A stretch of 64,000 nucleotides of DNA from Pseudoxanthomonas sp. PXM01 (GTDB lineage Bacteria; Pseudomonadota; Gammaproteobacteria; Xanthomonadales; Xanthomonadaceae), in the NCBI RefSeq assembly GCF_014851815.1, contig NZ_JACVAJ010000001.1, positions 1,920,835 through 1,984,834 on the forward strand, read 5' to 3'. Shown one piece after another: positions 17,448 to 28,816 of the stretch. The first letter of the stretch is position 1, and every line of letters begins with the position of its first letter. The notes beneath the pieces are model-generated. The model ran no database searches, was not told where the DNA came from, and worked only from the letters and a program-made list of their open reading frames with translations. The translations under genes were made by a program, and so were the position numbers.

Positions 17448-17523
17448 TGGTGGGCCCACCAGGACTCGAACCTGGAACCAAAGGATTATGAGTCCTCTGC
17501 TCTAACCATTGAGCTATAGGCCC
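17448..17523 (-). tRNA. tRNA-Ile2 with CAU anticodon (lysidine type), CCA encoded
   Basis: A full cloverleaf reads on the minus strand: 7-bp acceptor stem (GGGCCTA with TGGGCCC), D-stem GCTC/GAGC with an 8-base loop, anticodon stem GAGGA/TCCTT around loop CTCATAA, T-stem CCAGG/CCTGG with TTCGAGT, discriminator A and encoded CCA; 76 bases. The anticodon CAT could mean Met. However, the D-arm and the TTGGT-type variable region resemble the minor isoleucine tRNA, whose C34 is changed to lysidine by TilS, rather than elongator tRNA-Met. The opgH reading frame on the same strand runs into this gene and ends at its anticodon loop. Confidence 0.85.
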
Positions 17524-19459
17524 CCAGCGGCGGGATTGTACCGGAGGCGTCACTCGTCGATGGCGTGCTGTCATGCCGGGCGCGAAGTCCGAGGGCGCGG
17601 TCGAGCACGGGCGGCGGCGTGGTGTCCTCCGGCGTGCGGAACCAGCCCGCCGCGCACAGGCGGCTTCCCACCCGGGGCGAGGCGGTCAGGACATTGATCG
17701 GCACGGACAACACCATGCCCAGGATCACCGGCGCCATCCACGCAGCCAAGGCGGGAGACACCAGATAGGCGACGATGCCACTGAAGGCACCGAACAGGGT
17801 CAGTCCGGCGTATCGCCGCAGCAGGCTGCCGAGCGACACACTGCCATCGTCGCGGCGCTGCGTTTCCCAACCCGAGTCGCGGCCTGCGAGGACCTCGGCC
17901 ACGCCGCGCGACTGCACGTACATGGTGACGGGCGCCATCAGCGCCGCCATCGCCGTTTCCAGCAACGCACTGCCGGCGATCCGCGCGGCGCCGCCGCATT
18001 GCCGCCGCAGCGCGGGGTCCAGCATCGTGGCGATGCATCCCATCACTTTCGGGGCAAGCAACACCGCCATGGTGAAGTAGAAAACCCACAGGAACCGTTC
18101 CGGGTCGCCACCGCGCCAGTACAGCGCAGGGGTGAATCCCGCCAGGTGCGGCTGGTCCAGATGGAAACCTGCCTGCTGCAGCGGGATCGCCAGGCCGACC
18201 AGCATCAGCATCGCCCACATCGGCGCGGTGAAGTAATGGCCGATGCCCACCAGCAGGTGCAGGCGGCTGATCCAGTGCAGGCCACGCGCGGGCAATACGG
18301 CGCCATGCTGCAGGTTGCCCTGGCACCAGCGACGGTCGCGCACCAGCATGTCGGTCAACGATGGCGGGCCCTCTTCGTAACTGCCGCCCAGCCCGGGCGC
18401 CATGTGCACCGCCCAGCCACCCCGGCGCAGCAACGCCGCCTCGACGAAGTCGTGGCTCAGCACCGCGCCCTCGAACGGCTTTCCGCCTCCGAGGTGCGGC
18501 AGACCCGCGTGCCGCGCGAACGCCGCGGTGCGGATGATGGCGTTGTGTCCCCAGTAGTTGCCTTCGGCACCATGCCACCACGCAATGCCATGTGCGACGA
18601 CGGGCCCGTACACACGCCCGGCGAACTGCTGCATGCGCGCGAAGAACGTGCGCCCGTTGACGATCATCGGCAGCGTCTGCACGAGCGCCAGCGTGGGTTG
18701 CCGCTCCATGGCCGCCGCCAGCCTGACCAGGGTGTCACCGGTCATCAGGCTGTCGGCGTCCAGGATGAGGAAGTGCGGATAGGCGCCGCCGAAACGGCGG
18801 ACCCAATCGGCGATGTTGCCGGCCTTCCGCTCGGTGTTCTTCTGGCGACGCCGGTAGAACACGCGCGCGCCACTTCCCAGCCGCTGCAGCAGCTCCTGCA
18901 CGGCCGCGAGTTCCTCCCGCTGCGTCTCCGGCCTGGTCGTATCGCTCAGGATGAAGAAGTCGAAGCGATCCCCCTGACCGCTCTCCGCCAGCGACTCGTG
19001 CATCGCCTGGACCCCCGCGAGGACCCGCCACGGATCTTCGTTGTAGGTCGGCACGAGAAGCGCGGTGCGCTGTGTCAGCGCGGGCAACGGCGCGTCCGGA
19101 TCGATACCCAGCGGATGCGGACGTTTCGCGAGCAGCATGACGAAACCGGCCAGGGCACTCGAGAACGAGAGTGCGATCCAGGCGAACAGCGCGACGAACA
19201 GCACGAGCAGGATGCCCTCGAGCACGTCGATGCCGCCACCGCGCAGTACCCACCACACCTGGTAGGTCGCGAAGAGCGTCAACATCGCCGCGATGCCCAT
19301 CACCAGGGCACGACGTCCTCCGATTCCGGCGGGCGACGTGGGCAGCGGACGTGACGAAAGACGCCCTGTGCGCAGTTCCTGCACCGGCATGGGCAGGGGC
19401 GATTCGAGGGGCAGCCACTCACTCTGCAGGGCGGCGGAAGGCGGGGTTCGGTCGTTCAT
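17486..19459 (-). CDS. opgH: Glucan biosynthesis glucosyltransferase H
   Basis: 657 residues. This inner-membrane family 2 glucosyltransferase builds the backbone of osmoregulated periplasmic glucans. Glycosyltransferase motifs: [25 protein letters not shown] and the processivity motif RDRRWCQGN. At least six membrane segments flank the catalytic part (for example [18 protein letters not shown] and [16 protein letters not shown]). The start codon shares one base with the opgD stop, implying coupling. Unusually, the last nine codons (SSMVRAEDS and stop TAA) lie within the tRNA gene, so the stop codon is formed by the tRNA anticodon loop. Confidence 0.95.
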   Translation of the reverse strand: MNDRTPPSAALQSEWLPLESPLPMPVQELRTGRLSSRPLPTSPAGIGGRRALVMGIAAMLTLFATYQVWWVLRGGGIDVLEGILLVLFVALFAWIALSFSSALAGFVMLLAKRPHPLGIDPDAPLPALTQRTALLVPTYNEDPWRVLAGVQAMHESLAESGQGDRFDFFILSDTTRPETQREELAAVQELLQRLGSGARVFYRRRQKNTERKAGNIADWVRRFGGAYPHFLILDADSLMTGDTLVRLAAAMERQPTLALVQTLPMIVNGRTFFARMQQFAGRVYGPVVAHGIAWWHGAEGNYWGHNAIIRTAAFARHAGLPHLGGGKPFEGAVLSHDFVEAALLRRGGWAVHMAPGLGGSYEEGPPSLTDMLVRDRRWCQGNLQHGAVLPARGLHWISRLHLLVGIGHYFTAPMWAMLMLVGLAIPLQQAGFHLDQPHLAGFTPALYWRGGDPERFLWVFYFTMAVLLAPKVMGCIATMLDPALRRQCGGAARIAGSALLETAMAALMAPVTMYVQSRGVAEVLAGRDSGWETQRRDDGSVSLGSLLRRYAGLTLFGAFSGIVAYLVSPALAAWMAPVILGMVLSVPINVLTASPRVGSRLCAAGWFRTPEDTTPPPVLDRALGLRARHDSTPSTSDASGTIPPLGAYSSMVRAEDS

Positions 19460-21033
19460 TACGGGCTCCAGCGGTACAGCCAGGTTTCGGACAGCGGCGT
19501 ATGCCCCTCCAGCACGCGCGCATGCAGTTCCACATCATGTCCGTCCCCGTGGGGACGGAATTCGAAGCTCAGTCGCCATCCACCCGCTTCCGGATTCGGA
19601 TACGCGACCGCATTCATGACGTCGCCATGGACCGCCCACACGTCGGGCGTCAGCGTCGTGTCATGGACCATGGACGCCAGGCGCCCTCCCTCCAGATCGA
19701 TCACCACCAGGCGTCGCGTGGCATCCGGGGCCGCGCCGATGCGGGTGGCGCCGACGGTCGCCAACGCAGCCTCCCATCGGTGCGTGTCGCACCAGTGCAT
19801 GCGGTAGTCGAAGCGATACTCGCGACCGGCACGCAGCGGTTGTTGCGGTCGCCAGAACGCCACGATGTTGTCGTGATACTCGTCGGCGGTAGGAATCTCC
19901 ACCAGCGTCACCGCGCCGTCTCCCCACTCGCCCACCGGTTCGATCCAGAGACTGGGGCGCTGGTGGTAGCGCGCCTCGGTGTCGGCGTAATCGGCGAAGC
20001 GACGCTTGCGCTGCAGTAGCCCGAAACCACGTGGCTGCCTGTCGACGAACGCGCTTGTCCGCACGCGCGGCGGATTTCCCAGCGGCCGCCAGATCTGCTC
20101 GCCTTTGCCGTTGAAGATCGCCAGTCCATCCGAGTCGTGCACGGCAGGCCGGTAGTCGTCGACCCCGGCGCGGTCGCCGGCGTCGAACTCGAACATGCTG
20201 GTCAACGGCGCGATACCCGCGCGGGCAAGATCCACGCGCGGATACAGGCGCGACTGCACATCGATGACCGTCTCTCCGCCGGGCCGGATCGCGAAACGGA
20301 AAGCGCCGGCGACACTCGGACTGTCGAGCAGGGCATGGACGATCAGATGATCCGCATCGGATGCGGGCTGTTCTATCCAGAAGGCGCGGAACACCGGAAA
20401 CTCCTCGGCGCCGGGATCGCCGCTGCCCAGTGCCAGTCCGCGCGCGGAAAGGCCGTAGAGGTGTCCCTTGCCCAGCGCGCGGAAGTAACTCGCCCCCAGG
20501 AAGACGATCAGTTCGTCGTACACCGTCGCCCGGTTGAGCGGCGTATGCACACGGAATCCCGCAAAGCCGGTGTCCGCGCCCAGTTCCGCGCCGACCCCGG
20601 GCGGCAGCGAGAACATCGCGGGCGAGTAGACGAGCGGCGTGGCGGCTCCGTCATGCACCAGGTGCAGGTCGATGCGCTGCTTGAACAGGAAACCGCGATG
20701 GAACATCTGCAGCTGGAACGGCAGGGCTTCGCGGCGCCAGATCGCCTGCCCGGGATCGAAACGCAGGTCGCGATACGCGTCGTAATCGGCCGCCAACGCC
20801 GCAGGCAGGCTGTCGCCTGGCGCGCGGAAGGGCTGCTTCGCCATCGCCTGCGCAAGGCGTGGAACCGTTTCCAAGTCGAAGCGTGTGGAGGGTGCGGCGG
20901 TGTTCGCTGCTGTCGAAACCTGCGCCAGCGCGCGGGGCATGGTGCCCAGCAATGCCATGGCGAGGACGGATTTCACTGCATCCCGTCGCTGCACGCGGAA
21001 GTCTTGCTCGTGGGGTGCGACCAGTCTAGGCAT
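19459..21033 (-). CDS. opgD: Periplasmic glucan biosynthesis protein D
   Basis: 524 residues from the ATG at 21033. The start was chosen because it leaves a twin-arginine export signal ([18 protein letters not shown], then PRALAQ). The mature part is the OpgG/OpgD domain: a beta-sandwich plus immunoglobulin-like region that shapes periplasmic glucans, with conserved runs such as [18 protein letters not shown] and GPNFR-like family segments replaced by [16 protein letters not shown]. The Tat-type signal favours OpgD over the Sec-exported OpgG. It overlaps opgH by one base. The upstream gene on this strand is rpoD, separated by a terminator. Confidence 0.87.
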   Translation of the reverse strand: MPRLVAPHEQDFRVQRRDAVKSVLAMALLGTMPRALAQVSTAANTAAPSTRFDLETVPRLAQAMAKQPFRAPGDSLPAALAADYDAYRDLRFDPGQAIWRREALPFQLQMFHRGFLFKQRIDLHLVHDGAATPLVYSPAMFSLPPGVGAELGADTGFAGFRVHTPLNRATVYDELIVFLGASYFRALGKGHLYGLSARGLALGSGDPGAEEFPVFRAFWIEQPASDADHLIVHALLDSPSVAGAFRFAIRPGGETVIDVQSRLYPRVDLARAGIAPLTSMFEFDAGDRAGVDDYRPAVHDSDGLAIFNGKGEQIWRPLGNPPRVRTSAFVDRQPRGFGLLQRKRRFADYADTEARYHQRPSLWIEPVGEWGDGAVTLVEIPTADEYHDNIVAFWRPQQPLRAGREYRFDYRMHWCDTHRWEAALATVGATRIGAAPDATRRLVVIDLEGGRLASMVHDTTLTPDVWAVHGDVMNAVAYPNPEAGGWRLSFEFRPHGDGHDVELHARVLEGHTPLSETWLYRWSP

Positions 21034-21084
21034 CCATGCGTGATGAAGATGAAAAGGCTGTCGTAAACCTTCACCCCTTCGCCA

Positions 21085-21117
21085 AAAACAAACGCGGCCC
21101 ATCGGGGCCGCGTTTAT
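21085..21117 (-). terminator. Rho-independent terminator after rpoD
   Basis: Read on the minus strand, an 11-base stem AACGCGGCCCC / GGGCCGCGTTT with a short loop is followed by GTTTTTGG. It lies 26 bp past the rpoD stop and 50 bp before opgD, so it should separate the two transcripts. Confidence 0.85.
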
Positions 21118-21142
21118 CTGGTGCTTATGAAGCCTGGATGCG

Positions 21143-22996
<1,854 letters not shown>

Positions 22997-23096
22997 GGAG
23001 GTTGCGCCACCGGGAGTGAGGAAGGGAGAACCCCGTATTATACCAGCCCGGACCGGCTTGGGTTCCTGCAACCTGGTGCCCGGCAAGGGGGAAACG

Positions 23097-23537
23097 TCAG
23101 GGGCGGAGCAGGAAGGTCACGGGCCCGTCGTTGACGAGGCTGATCACCATATGGGCACCGAAACGGCCGGTTTCCACCCTCCCGGCGTGCCTTTCCCGGC
23201 AGATCGAGACCAAGTGGTTGAATCCCTGTTCAGCCTCGACGGGAGGGGCTGCCGTCGTGAAGCTGGGGCGCAGCCCCGACCGCGTATCTGCCGCCAGGGT
23301 GAACTGGCTGACCAGCAGCAGGCCGCCGCCCGTCTCGGAAAGTGAGCGGTTCATGCGTCCGGCCTCATCGGCGAACACGCGGTAGCCCAGCAAGCGCTCG
23401 GCCATGCGCGCGATCTGCGCGTCGCTGTCCCCCGGCTCGACGGCGACCAGCGCGAGCAGCCCGCCGTCGATGGCGCCGATCACCCGTTCATCGACGGCCA
23501 CGGAAGCCCGGGTCACACGCTGGATCAGGGAAAGCAT
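23097..23537 (-). CDS. dtd: D-aminoacyl-tRNA deacylase
   Basis: 146 residues from the ATG at 23537, the normal family length. Conserved motifs: [13 protein letters not shown] at the start, [20 protein letters not shown] (the SQFT active-site motif) and the GP motif in [19 protein letters not shown], which forms the chiral proofreading site. The enzyme hydrolyses D-amino acids (and glycine) mischarged on tRNA, in the cytoplasm. It lies upstream of rpoD on the same strand and is divergent from the lipid A acyltransferase. Confidence 0.96.
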   Translation of the reverse strand: MLSLIQRVTRASVAVDERVIGAIDGGLLALVAVEPGDSDAQIARMAERLLGYRVFADEAGRMNRSLSETGGGLLLVSQFTLAADTRSGLRPSFTTAAPPVEAEQGFNHLVSICRERHAGRVETGRFGAHMVISLVNDGPVTFLLRP

Positions 23538-23627
23538 GGCGGGATGTCCGGACGGGGAGCGACAGGATAACGTCGCTCCGCGCCCTCGCCGCCAGGGACC
23601 GCCATCCGGGTTGGCTACACTCGACGC

Positions 23628-24527
23628 ATGAAACCGGACACCCTCGCCGCCCTCGGCTACCACGCCGCCGCCCTGCTCGGGCGCCTCCCCTGGTCCTGGC
23701 TGCGCACCCTCGGCGACCTGATGGCGTGGGCGTGGCGCAAGGCGGACGCACGCGAGAGCCGGGTCACCCGCCGCAACCTCGAGATCGCGTACCCCGACCT
23801 GCTGCCGGGGCAGCGCGAGGAACTGCACCGCGCCATCCTGCGGACAACCTCCCGGCAGGCGCTCGAGACCCTTCGCTTCTGGACCCGACCGCCCGCGGAA
23901 AACCTCGCCTACCTGCGCGAACGCCATGGCGAGGCGCTATACGACGCGGCGCTGGCCAGCGGCAAGGGCGTGATCGTCGCAGCGCCGCACTTCGGCAACT
24001 GGGAACTGCTCAACCAGTGGTTGGCCTCGCGCGGCCCGCTCGCCATCGTCTACCGCCCGCCGGCCTCGCCGACCGGTGATGCGTTCCTGCTGCGCGTACG
24101 CGGCGCCGACAACATTCGCCAGGTGCGCGCGGAAGGCCCGGCCGTACGCCAATTGTGGAAGGTGCTCAAGGAAGGCGGTGCGGTCGGCATCCTTCCGGAC
24201 CAGCAGCCCAAGGCGGGCGACGGCGAGTTCGCCCCCTTCTTCGGCAAGAAGGCGCTGACGATGACGCTGGTCTCGCGGCTTGCCGAGCGCACCGGCGCGG
24301 TCGTTCTGTTCGCCTGGTGCGAGCGGATCGGACCCGGACCGGACTTCGCGCTGCACGTCGAGCCCGCTCCCCCGGCGATCGCGGATGCGGATCCGGTGGC
24401 AGCGGTCACCGCGCTCAACGAAACCGTCGAGCGGATCGCGCGACGCGATCCCGCGCAGTACCAGTGGACCTACAAACGCTATACGCTGCGGCCTGCGGGC
24501 AGCGGCGAGGACAACCCCTACCGCTGA
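23628..24527 (+). CDS. Lipid A biosynthesis acyltransferase (LpxL/HtrB family)
   Basis: 299 residues. The family's H-x4-D/E catalytic motif is visible as [10 protein letters not shown] near residue 125, with [19 protein letters not shown] and [11 protein letters not shown] as further conserved blocks. The N-terminal helix [20 protein letters not shown] anchors it at the inner membrane. It adds a secondary acyl chain to the lipid A precursor; which position cannot be told from sequence alone. It opens the envelope gene block that continues on the same strand. Confidence 0.92.
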   Translation: MKPDTLAALGYHAAALLGRLPWSWLRTLGDLMAWAWRKADARESRVTRRNLEIAYPDLLPGQREELHRAILRTTSRQALETLRFWTRPPAENLAYLRERHGEALYDAALASGKGVIVAAPHFGNWELLNQWLASRGPLAIVYRPPASPTGDAFLLRVRGADNIRQVRAEGPAVRQLWKVLKEGGAVGILPDQQPKAGDGEFAPFFGKKALTMTLVSRLAERTGAVVLFAWCERIGPGPDFALHVEPAPPAIADADPVAAVTALNETVERIARRDPAQYQWTYKRYTLRPAGSGEDNPYR

Positions 24528-24543
24528 GGGGAACGAACAGGTG

Positions 24544-26010
24544 ATGACGATGCGGATACGGGGATGGCTGACCGGGATGTTGGCTGGCGTGCTGGCGCTG
24601 CCGGCATGGGCGACACAGGACGTGTCCGCGATGAACGACGTGTCGCGGACCTGGGAGCGCTACAGCACGCTGAGCAGCCAGGACAAGGTCGAGTCCGTGG
24701 ACATGCTGTCGGCGTCCAGCCTTGCGCATGTGGGGTTTCTTCGCGACATGGCGCTGTATGCCTCGACGGAGCAGCTGCGCCGCCTTCCGGTCCTCGACCG
24801 TATCGTCGTCTACCTCCTGCGCGCATCGCAGTCCGACGACGCCCTGCAGGCCATGGACGCCCGCGCGGTGGCCACGCTTTGCGTGAGTCGCGGCTGGATC
24901 AATGTGCGGGCGTCCCAGGCGGGAATGGCGTTGCCGAGCCTGTCGCACGTCACCATTCTGGGTGACCAGGCCATCGGGGAACTGAGCCCGCCGACGGAGA
25001 CACAATTCCATTTCGGGCCGGCGTTCGTGCGCGAAGACGGTCATTGGCGCTTCCTCTACATGTCGATGGTGGGGGATATGTCCGTCGTCATGGACGAGCA
25101 GATCCGGCGTACCGGGATGAGCGAATCCCGCGTGCTGGAAATGTCGGTCTCCAATGCACTGAAAGGGCCGGCGCCCAGTCTGGCCACCCTGGACCGCGCG
25201 CCACTGGACGACGCCGCCAGACGCACACGGCTCAACGAGGCCTGGCCCGACTACGACCAATGGCAGCAGCTGCGTGTGCGTGCCATTTTCCGCAAGGCGG
25301 AGGACGGCGACGCGCTCGCGCAGTACGCGGCGGGCAACATCACCTACCTGGGCGAGATGCCGGCCGTCGCACCCAAGGACGAGGCGGCCGGCCTGGCGTG
25401 GTGGGAGAAGGCCAGCCAGAACGGACATGGCTTGGCGGCCTGGATGGCCTTCATGGCGATCACCGACGGAAAAGACGGGCAGACGGATGCGGCGGCGCTG
25501 CGCGCCCTGCCCCACCTGCAACGCGCGGCCGCCCAGGGCACGCCAGCCGACGCGTTGCTGGCCCAGTCCAACTACTATCTGGATGGCATGGCCGGGCTGC
25601 CGCGCGATTGCAGGCAGGCCGCCGAGTGGGCCACGCGCGCCGAGGAAGCCGGCGTGGAAAGCGCGCGCAACGAGCGCGTCTGGATCTGGGCCACCTGCCC
25701 GGTGGACGGTCAGCGTGATCCTGCCCAGGCACTGGCACTCGCGCAGTACATGATCGGCCGCGAGGACTCCCTCGGATGGGCTGAACTCGACACGGTGGCC
25801 GCGGCGCTGGCCGCCAACCGCGACTTCCAGCAGGCGGTCCGCTTCCAGCAGCTTGCCGTGAACAAGATGGGCGCGGATCCGGAATACACCGGCCGCGATC
25901 GGGCGGCGATCCTGAAGCGGATGAAGGCGCGCCTGAGCCGCTATCGCGGTGGGCGCGACTATGTGCTCGACTACCGCATGATCGACGAACTCAGGGTAGG
26001 CAAGCAGTGA
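24544..26010 (+). CDS. Secreted Sel1-repeat protein
   Basis: 488 residues from the ATG at 24544, 17 bp after the acyltransferase stop. A signal peptide is clear (WLTGMLAGVLALPAWATQ). The first half is unlike anything I recognise. The second half has Sel1/TPR-like alpha-repeats: AEDGDALAQYAAGNITYLGE, AAGLAWWEKASQNGHGLAAW, LQRAAAQGTPADALLAQSN and CRQAAEWATRAEEAGVESAR. Such proteins usually scaffold other envelope proteins. It overlaps the next gene by four bases (26007-26010), so it is part of the same operon as the PH-domain proteins. Confidence 0.75.
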   Translation: MTMRIRGWLTGMLAGVLALPAWATQDVSAMNDVSRTWERYSTLSSQDKVESVDMLSASSLAHVGFLRDMALYASTEQLRRLPVLDRIVVYLLRASQSDDALQAMDARAVATLCVSRGWINVRASQAGMALPSLSHVTILGDQAIGELSPPTETQFHFGPAFVREDGHWRFLYMSMVGDMSVVMDEQIRRTGMSESRVLEMSVSNALKGPAPSLATLDRAPLDDAARRTRLNEAWPDYDQWQQLRVRAIFRKAEDGDALAQYAAGNITYLGEMPAVAPKDEAAGLAWWEKASQNGHGLAAWMAFMAITDGKDGQTDAAALRALPHLQRAAAQGTPADALLAQSNYYLDGMAGLPRDCRQAAEWATRAEEAGVESARNERVWIWATCPVDGQRDPAQALALAQYMIGREDSLGWAELDTVAAALAANRDFQQAVRFQQLAVNKMGADPEYTGRDRAAILKRMKARLSRYRGGRDYVLDYRMIDELRVGKQ

Positions 26011-26501
26011 CATCCCCCGACATAGATGCATCTCCGAACGACGCGTGGCATGCCTTGCCCGGTCGCGGCGCCTGGCTCGCCGCGCTCGGCGGGGCAGCAC
26101 TGCTGTTCCCGCTCGGCTTCCCGGTGTTCTTCATCTCCCGATCGACGGATGTCGTCTCGCCCTGGCTCGCCGTGCCGGCGGCCGCCCTCATCGGTGCCGC
26201 GGTGGGCGCCTGGGTCGCCGTCAAGCGCCACCGGCGCACGCGCTGGCGCCTCGACGATCGCGGATTCGCGGTGCGCCGCGGCAACTGGTGGCAGAGCGAA
26301 ACGCACGTGCCCATTTCGCGCGTGCAACACCTCGACCTGAAACGCGGGCCGCTGGAGCGCAGCGCCGGACTGTCCACGCTGGTCGTGCACACGGCCGGCA
26401 CCCGCATGGCCGCCGTCACCGTGTCGGGCCTGGATGCGGACGATGCAGAGCGGCTGCGCGAGCGGCTGGCGACCCAGGTCGACCACGACGACGCCCTGTG
26501 A
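26007..26501 (+). CDS. Bacterial PH-domain membrane protein (YdbS-like)
   Basis: 164 residues from a GTG at 26007. Two membrane segments (AWLAALGGAALLFPLGFPVF and WLAVPAAALIGAAVGAWVAV) precede one bacterial PH domain, recognisable by RLDDRGFAVRRGNWWQ, THVPISRVQHLDLKRGPLER and LSTLVVHTAG. It is the short partner of the next gene; YdbS/YdbT-like pairs always occur together, and in some bacteria they protect against antimicrobial peptides. The stop overlaps the partner's start by one base. Confidence 0.88.
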   Translation: MTSPDIDASPNDAWHALPGRGAWLAALGGAALLFPLGFPVFFISRSTDVVSPWLAVPAAALIGAAVGAWVAVKRHRRTRWRLDDRGFAVRRGNWWQSETHVPISRVQHLDLKRGPLERSAGLSTLVVHTAGTRMAAVTVSGLDADDAERLRERLATQVDHDDAL

Positions 26502-28033
26502 TGGACGGAGCACTCCACGGCGCGCCTCCCGACGAACGCCGCCTGCATCCCTGGTCGTGGCTGTTCGTGCTGTTGCAGCAGCTCAAACAGTTCATCTTCC
26601 CGCTGGTCGCGCTGGTGGTGTTCGGCGCGCGCAGGAGCAGCGGCGACGGCGAGCTGTGGGCCTCGTTCGCGCCCATCATCGGCATCACGGTGCTGGTGGT
26701 GCTGGCCATCCTGCAGTACTTCACCTATCGCTACACGATCGGGCGCGACGGACTGACCGTACGCGAAGGGCTGCTGCACCGGTCGCGCCGCGAGATCCCG
26801 TTCTCGCGCATCCACAACGTGGTCGTGCATCAGTCGCTGCTGCACCGCGTGTTCGGCGTGGCCGAAGTCAGGCTGGAGTCGGCCGGCGGCACCAAGCCGG
26901 AAGCGCAGATGCGCGTGCTCGGCCTGCACGAGGCGCTGGCGCTGGAAGACCTGGTCCGCCACCAGTCGCATGAAGCCGCGCCGGTTGCCCCTGGACAGGA
27001 GGCAGTGCCGCGCGACCAGGGCACCACCCTGCTGTCGTTGTCGACGATGGAAGTCCTGCGGCTGGGCCTGATCTCCAATCGCGGCATGATCGTGGTGGCC
27101 GCGGGCTTCGGTGCCGCGTGGCAGATCCTGCCCGAGAGCATGATGGAGCAGTTCTTCCGCCAGGGCGCGAAACAGGCTTACGGCTATGCCGAAGGCCTGC
27201 ACCTGGGCTGGCTGGCCGGCGCCGCGGGCGGCATCGCCCTGATCGGCGTCGCGCTGGCCCTGGTGCGTCTGCTGTCCGTCGCGCTGGCCCTGTCGCAGTT
27301 CCACGGATTCCGCCTGACCGAAGAGCCGCGCCGCCTGATGGTGGAACGCGGCCTGTTCGCGCGCCTGCGCACCAGCGTCGCGCGCCGGCGCATCCAGGCG
27401 TGGACGCTGCACGAAGGCGTGCTGCACCGCCTGTTCGGTCGCCGCTCGCTGCGCATCGACACGGCGGTCGCCGAGAAATCGGGGCAGCAGGACATGCGCG
27501 CACTCAAGGATGTCGCCCCCATCGCAGCACCCGGCGCCTGCGATGCGCTGATCTCCCACCTGTTGCCGCAGGCGCAATGGCCGCGCGACGACTGGCAGGC
27601 GGTCGATGCGTCCGCGCGCTGGCGCCTGTGGCTGCCTTCGCTGGCATGGCTGCTGCCGGTGACGGCACTGGTCGCCTGGCAGTTCGGCGCCTGGCTGTGG
27701 TTTCCCGGGATGGCGTGGATGCTTGCGGCCGCCTATGCCGCACGCCGGCAGGCACATCGGATCGGATGGGCGCTGGACGACCATCTGGTCGCCGTGCGCA
27801 GCGGCTGGTGGTCCCGCTACTGGCGCTTCGCCGAGATCGACAAGCTGCAGGCGCTACGCCTGTCGCGCTCGCCGCTGGACCATCGCATGGGGACCGCGAC
27901 GCTGTGGCTGGACACGGCCGGTGCCGGCGGCATGTCAGCGCCGCTGGCGCTGCGCTTCATCCCCGAGGCCGACGCCGTAGCCGTCCACGAACGACTGATC
28001 ACCGCGCTGGCGCGGCGACGCCTGCACTGGTGA
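26501..28033 (+). CDS. Multi-PH-domain membrane protein (YdbT-like)
   Basis: 510 residues from the ATG at 26501. Three bacterial PH repeats can be seen, each with the pattern 'G-L-hxRxxxIPxxRIxxV': YTIGRDGLTVREGLLHRSRR, then FRLTEEPRRLMVERGLFARL, then WALDDHLVAVRSGWWSRYWR. Pairs of membrane helices separate them (SWLFVLLQQLKQFIFPLVAL, LAGAAGGIALIGVALALVRL, LPVTALVAWQFGAWLWFPGM). It forms a probable complex with the preceding YdbS-like protein at the inner membrane. Exact role unknown. Confidence 0.87.
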   Translation: MDGALHGAPPDERRLHPWSWLFVLLQQLKQFIFPLVALVVFGARRSSGDGELWASFAPIIGITVLVVLAILQYFTYRYTIGRDGLTVREGLLHRSRREIPFSRIHNVVVHQSLLHRVFGVAEVRLESAGGTKPEAQMRVLGLHEALALEDLVRHQSHEAAPVAPGQEAVPRDQGTTLLSLSTMEVLRLGLISNRGMIVVAAGFGAAWQILPESMMEQFFRQGAKQAYGYAEGLHLGWLAGAAGGIALIGVALALVRLLSVALALSQFHGFRLTEEPRRLMVERGLFARLRTSVARRRIQAWTLHEGVLHRLFGRRSLRIDTAVAEKSGQQDMRALKDVAPIAAPGACDALISHLLPQAQWPRDDWQAVDASARWRLWLPSLAWLLPVTALVAWQFGAWLWFPGMAWMLAAAYAARRQAHRIGWALDDHLVAVRSGWWSRYWRFAEIDKLQALRLSRSPLDHRMGTATLWLDTAGAGGMSAPLALRFIPEADAVAVHERLITALARRRLHW

Positions 28034-28060
28034 CCCGATGTCGATGCCCCTCCCGACGCC

Positions 28061-28816
28061 ATGACCCCTCCCCTTCCCCTGTCCGCGGTGATCATCACCA
28101 AGAACGAGGCCGACCGGCTGGGTCGCTGCCTCGCGTCGCTGCAGGGCGTGTGCAGCGAGATCCTGGTGCTGGACTGTGGATCCGATGATGGAACGGTCGA
28201 ACTGGCGCGGGCGCATGGCGCGCGTGTCGAGCACCAGGACTGGCTGGGGTTCGCCGGCCAGAAGAACGAGGCCATCCGCCGCGCCACCCAACCCTGGCTG
28301 TTGCTGATGGATGCGGACGAGTGGCTCGCCGACGGCAGCGAGGCGCCGCTGCGCGCGCTGTTCGCCAGCGGCGCCGTCGAGCAGGCCGACGTGTGGAAGT
28401 TGAGGCGATGCAACTGGTTCCTGGGTCGCATGCTGAGCGGATTCGAGCGCACCGAGCGGCTGGTGCGGCCGGACCATCGCTACCTGCCGATGCGCGTGCA
28501 TGAGAAACCCGACCTCGCCGGCAAGCGGGTGAAGGACAGCGACATCGTCATCGAGCACAACACGGCGCGCACGCTGGACGCGCATCGCGCCAAGAACGAC
28601 CGCTATGCGCGCCTGTGGGCCGAACAGCGGCACGAGGAGGGCAAGCGCTGCTCCGCGATCAGCCCATGGACGCATGCGGCCGCCTACTGGCTGAAGATGT
28701 ACCTGCTGCGCGGTGCCTGGCGCGACGGTCGCCAGGGCTGGTGGTTCCATGCCAGCCACGCGCGCGCCGTGGTCCGCAAGTATCGGCATCTGCATGAGCT
28801 GGGGAAGTCCGCTTGA
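28061..28816 (+). CDS. Family 2 glycosyltransferase, LPS-core type (WaaE/KdtX-like)
   Basis: 251 residues. The N-terminal nucleotide-sugar-binding region begins SAVIITKNEADRLGRCLASL, with EILVLDCGSDDGT and the DxD motif LLMDADEWL. The remainder (RRCNWFLGRMLSG, SPWTHAAAYWLKMYLLRGAW) matches the WaaE/KdtX group that adds a glucose to the LPS inner core. The donor and acceptor are not determinable here. It overlaps the family 9 transferase by four bases, so the two are co-translated. Confidence 0.88.
   Translation: MTPPLPLSAVIITKNEADRLGRCLASLQGVCSEILVLDCGSDDGTVELARAHGARVEHQDWLGFAGQKNEAIRRATQPWLLLMDADEWLADGSEAPLRALFASGAVEQADVWKLRRCNWFLGRMLSGFERTERLVRPDHRYLPMRVHEKPDLAGKRVKDSDIVIEHNTARTLDAHRAKNDRYARLWAEQRHEEGKRCSAISPWTHAAAYWLKMYLLRGAWRDGRQGWWFHASHARAVVRKYRHLHELGKSA

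Noticed and set aside
17448..17523. Elongator tRNA-Met
   Set aside because: The anticodon fits, but the 8-base D-loop and the TTGGT-type variable region match tRNA-Ile2 better. A tRNA classifier would settle it.
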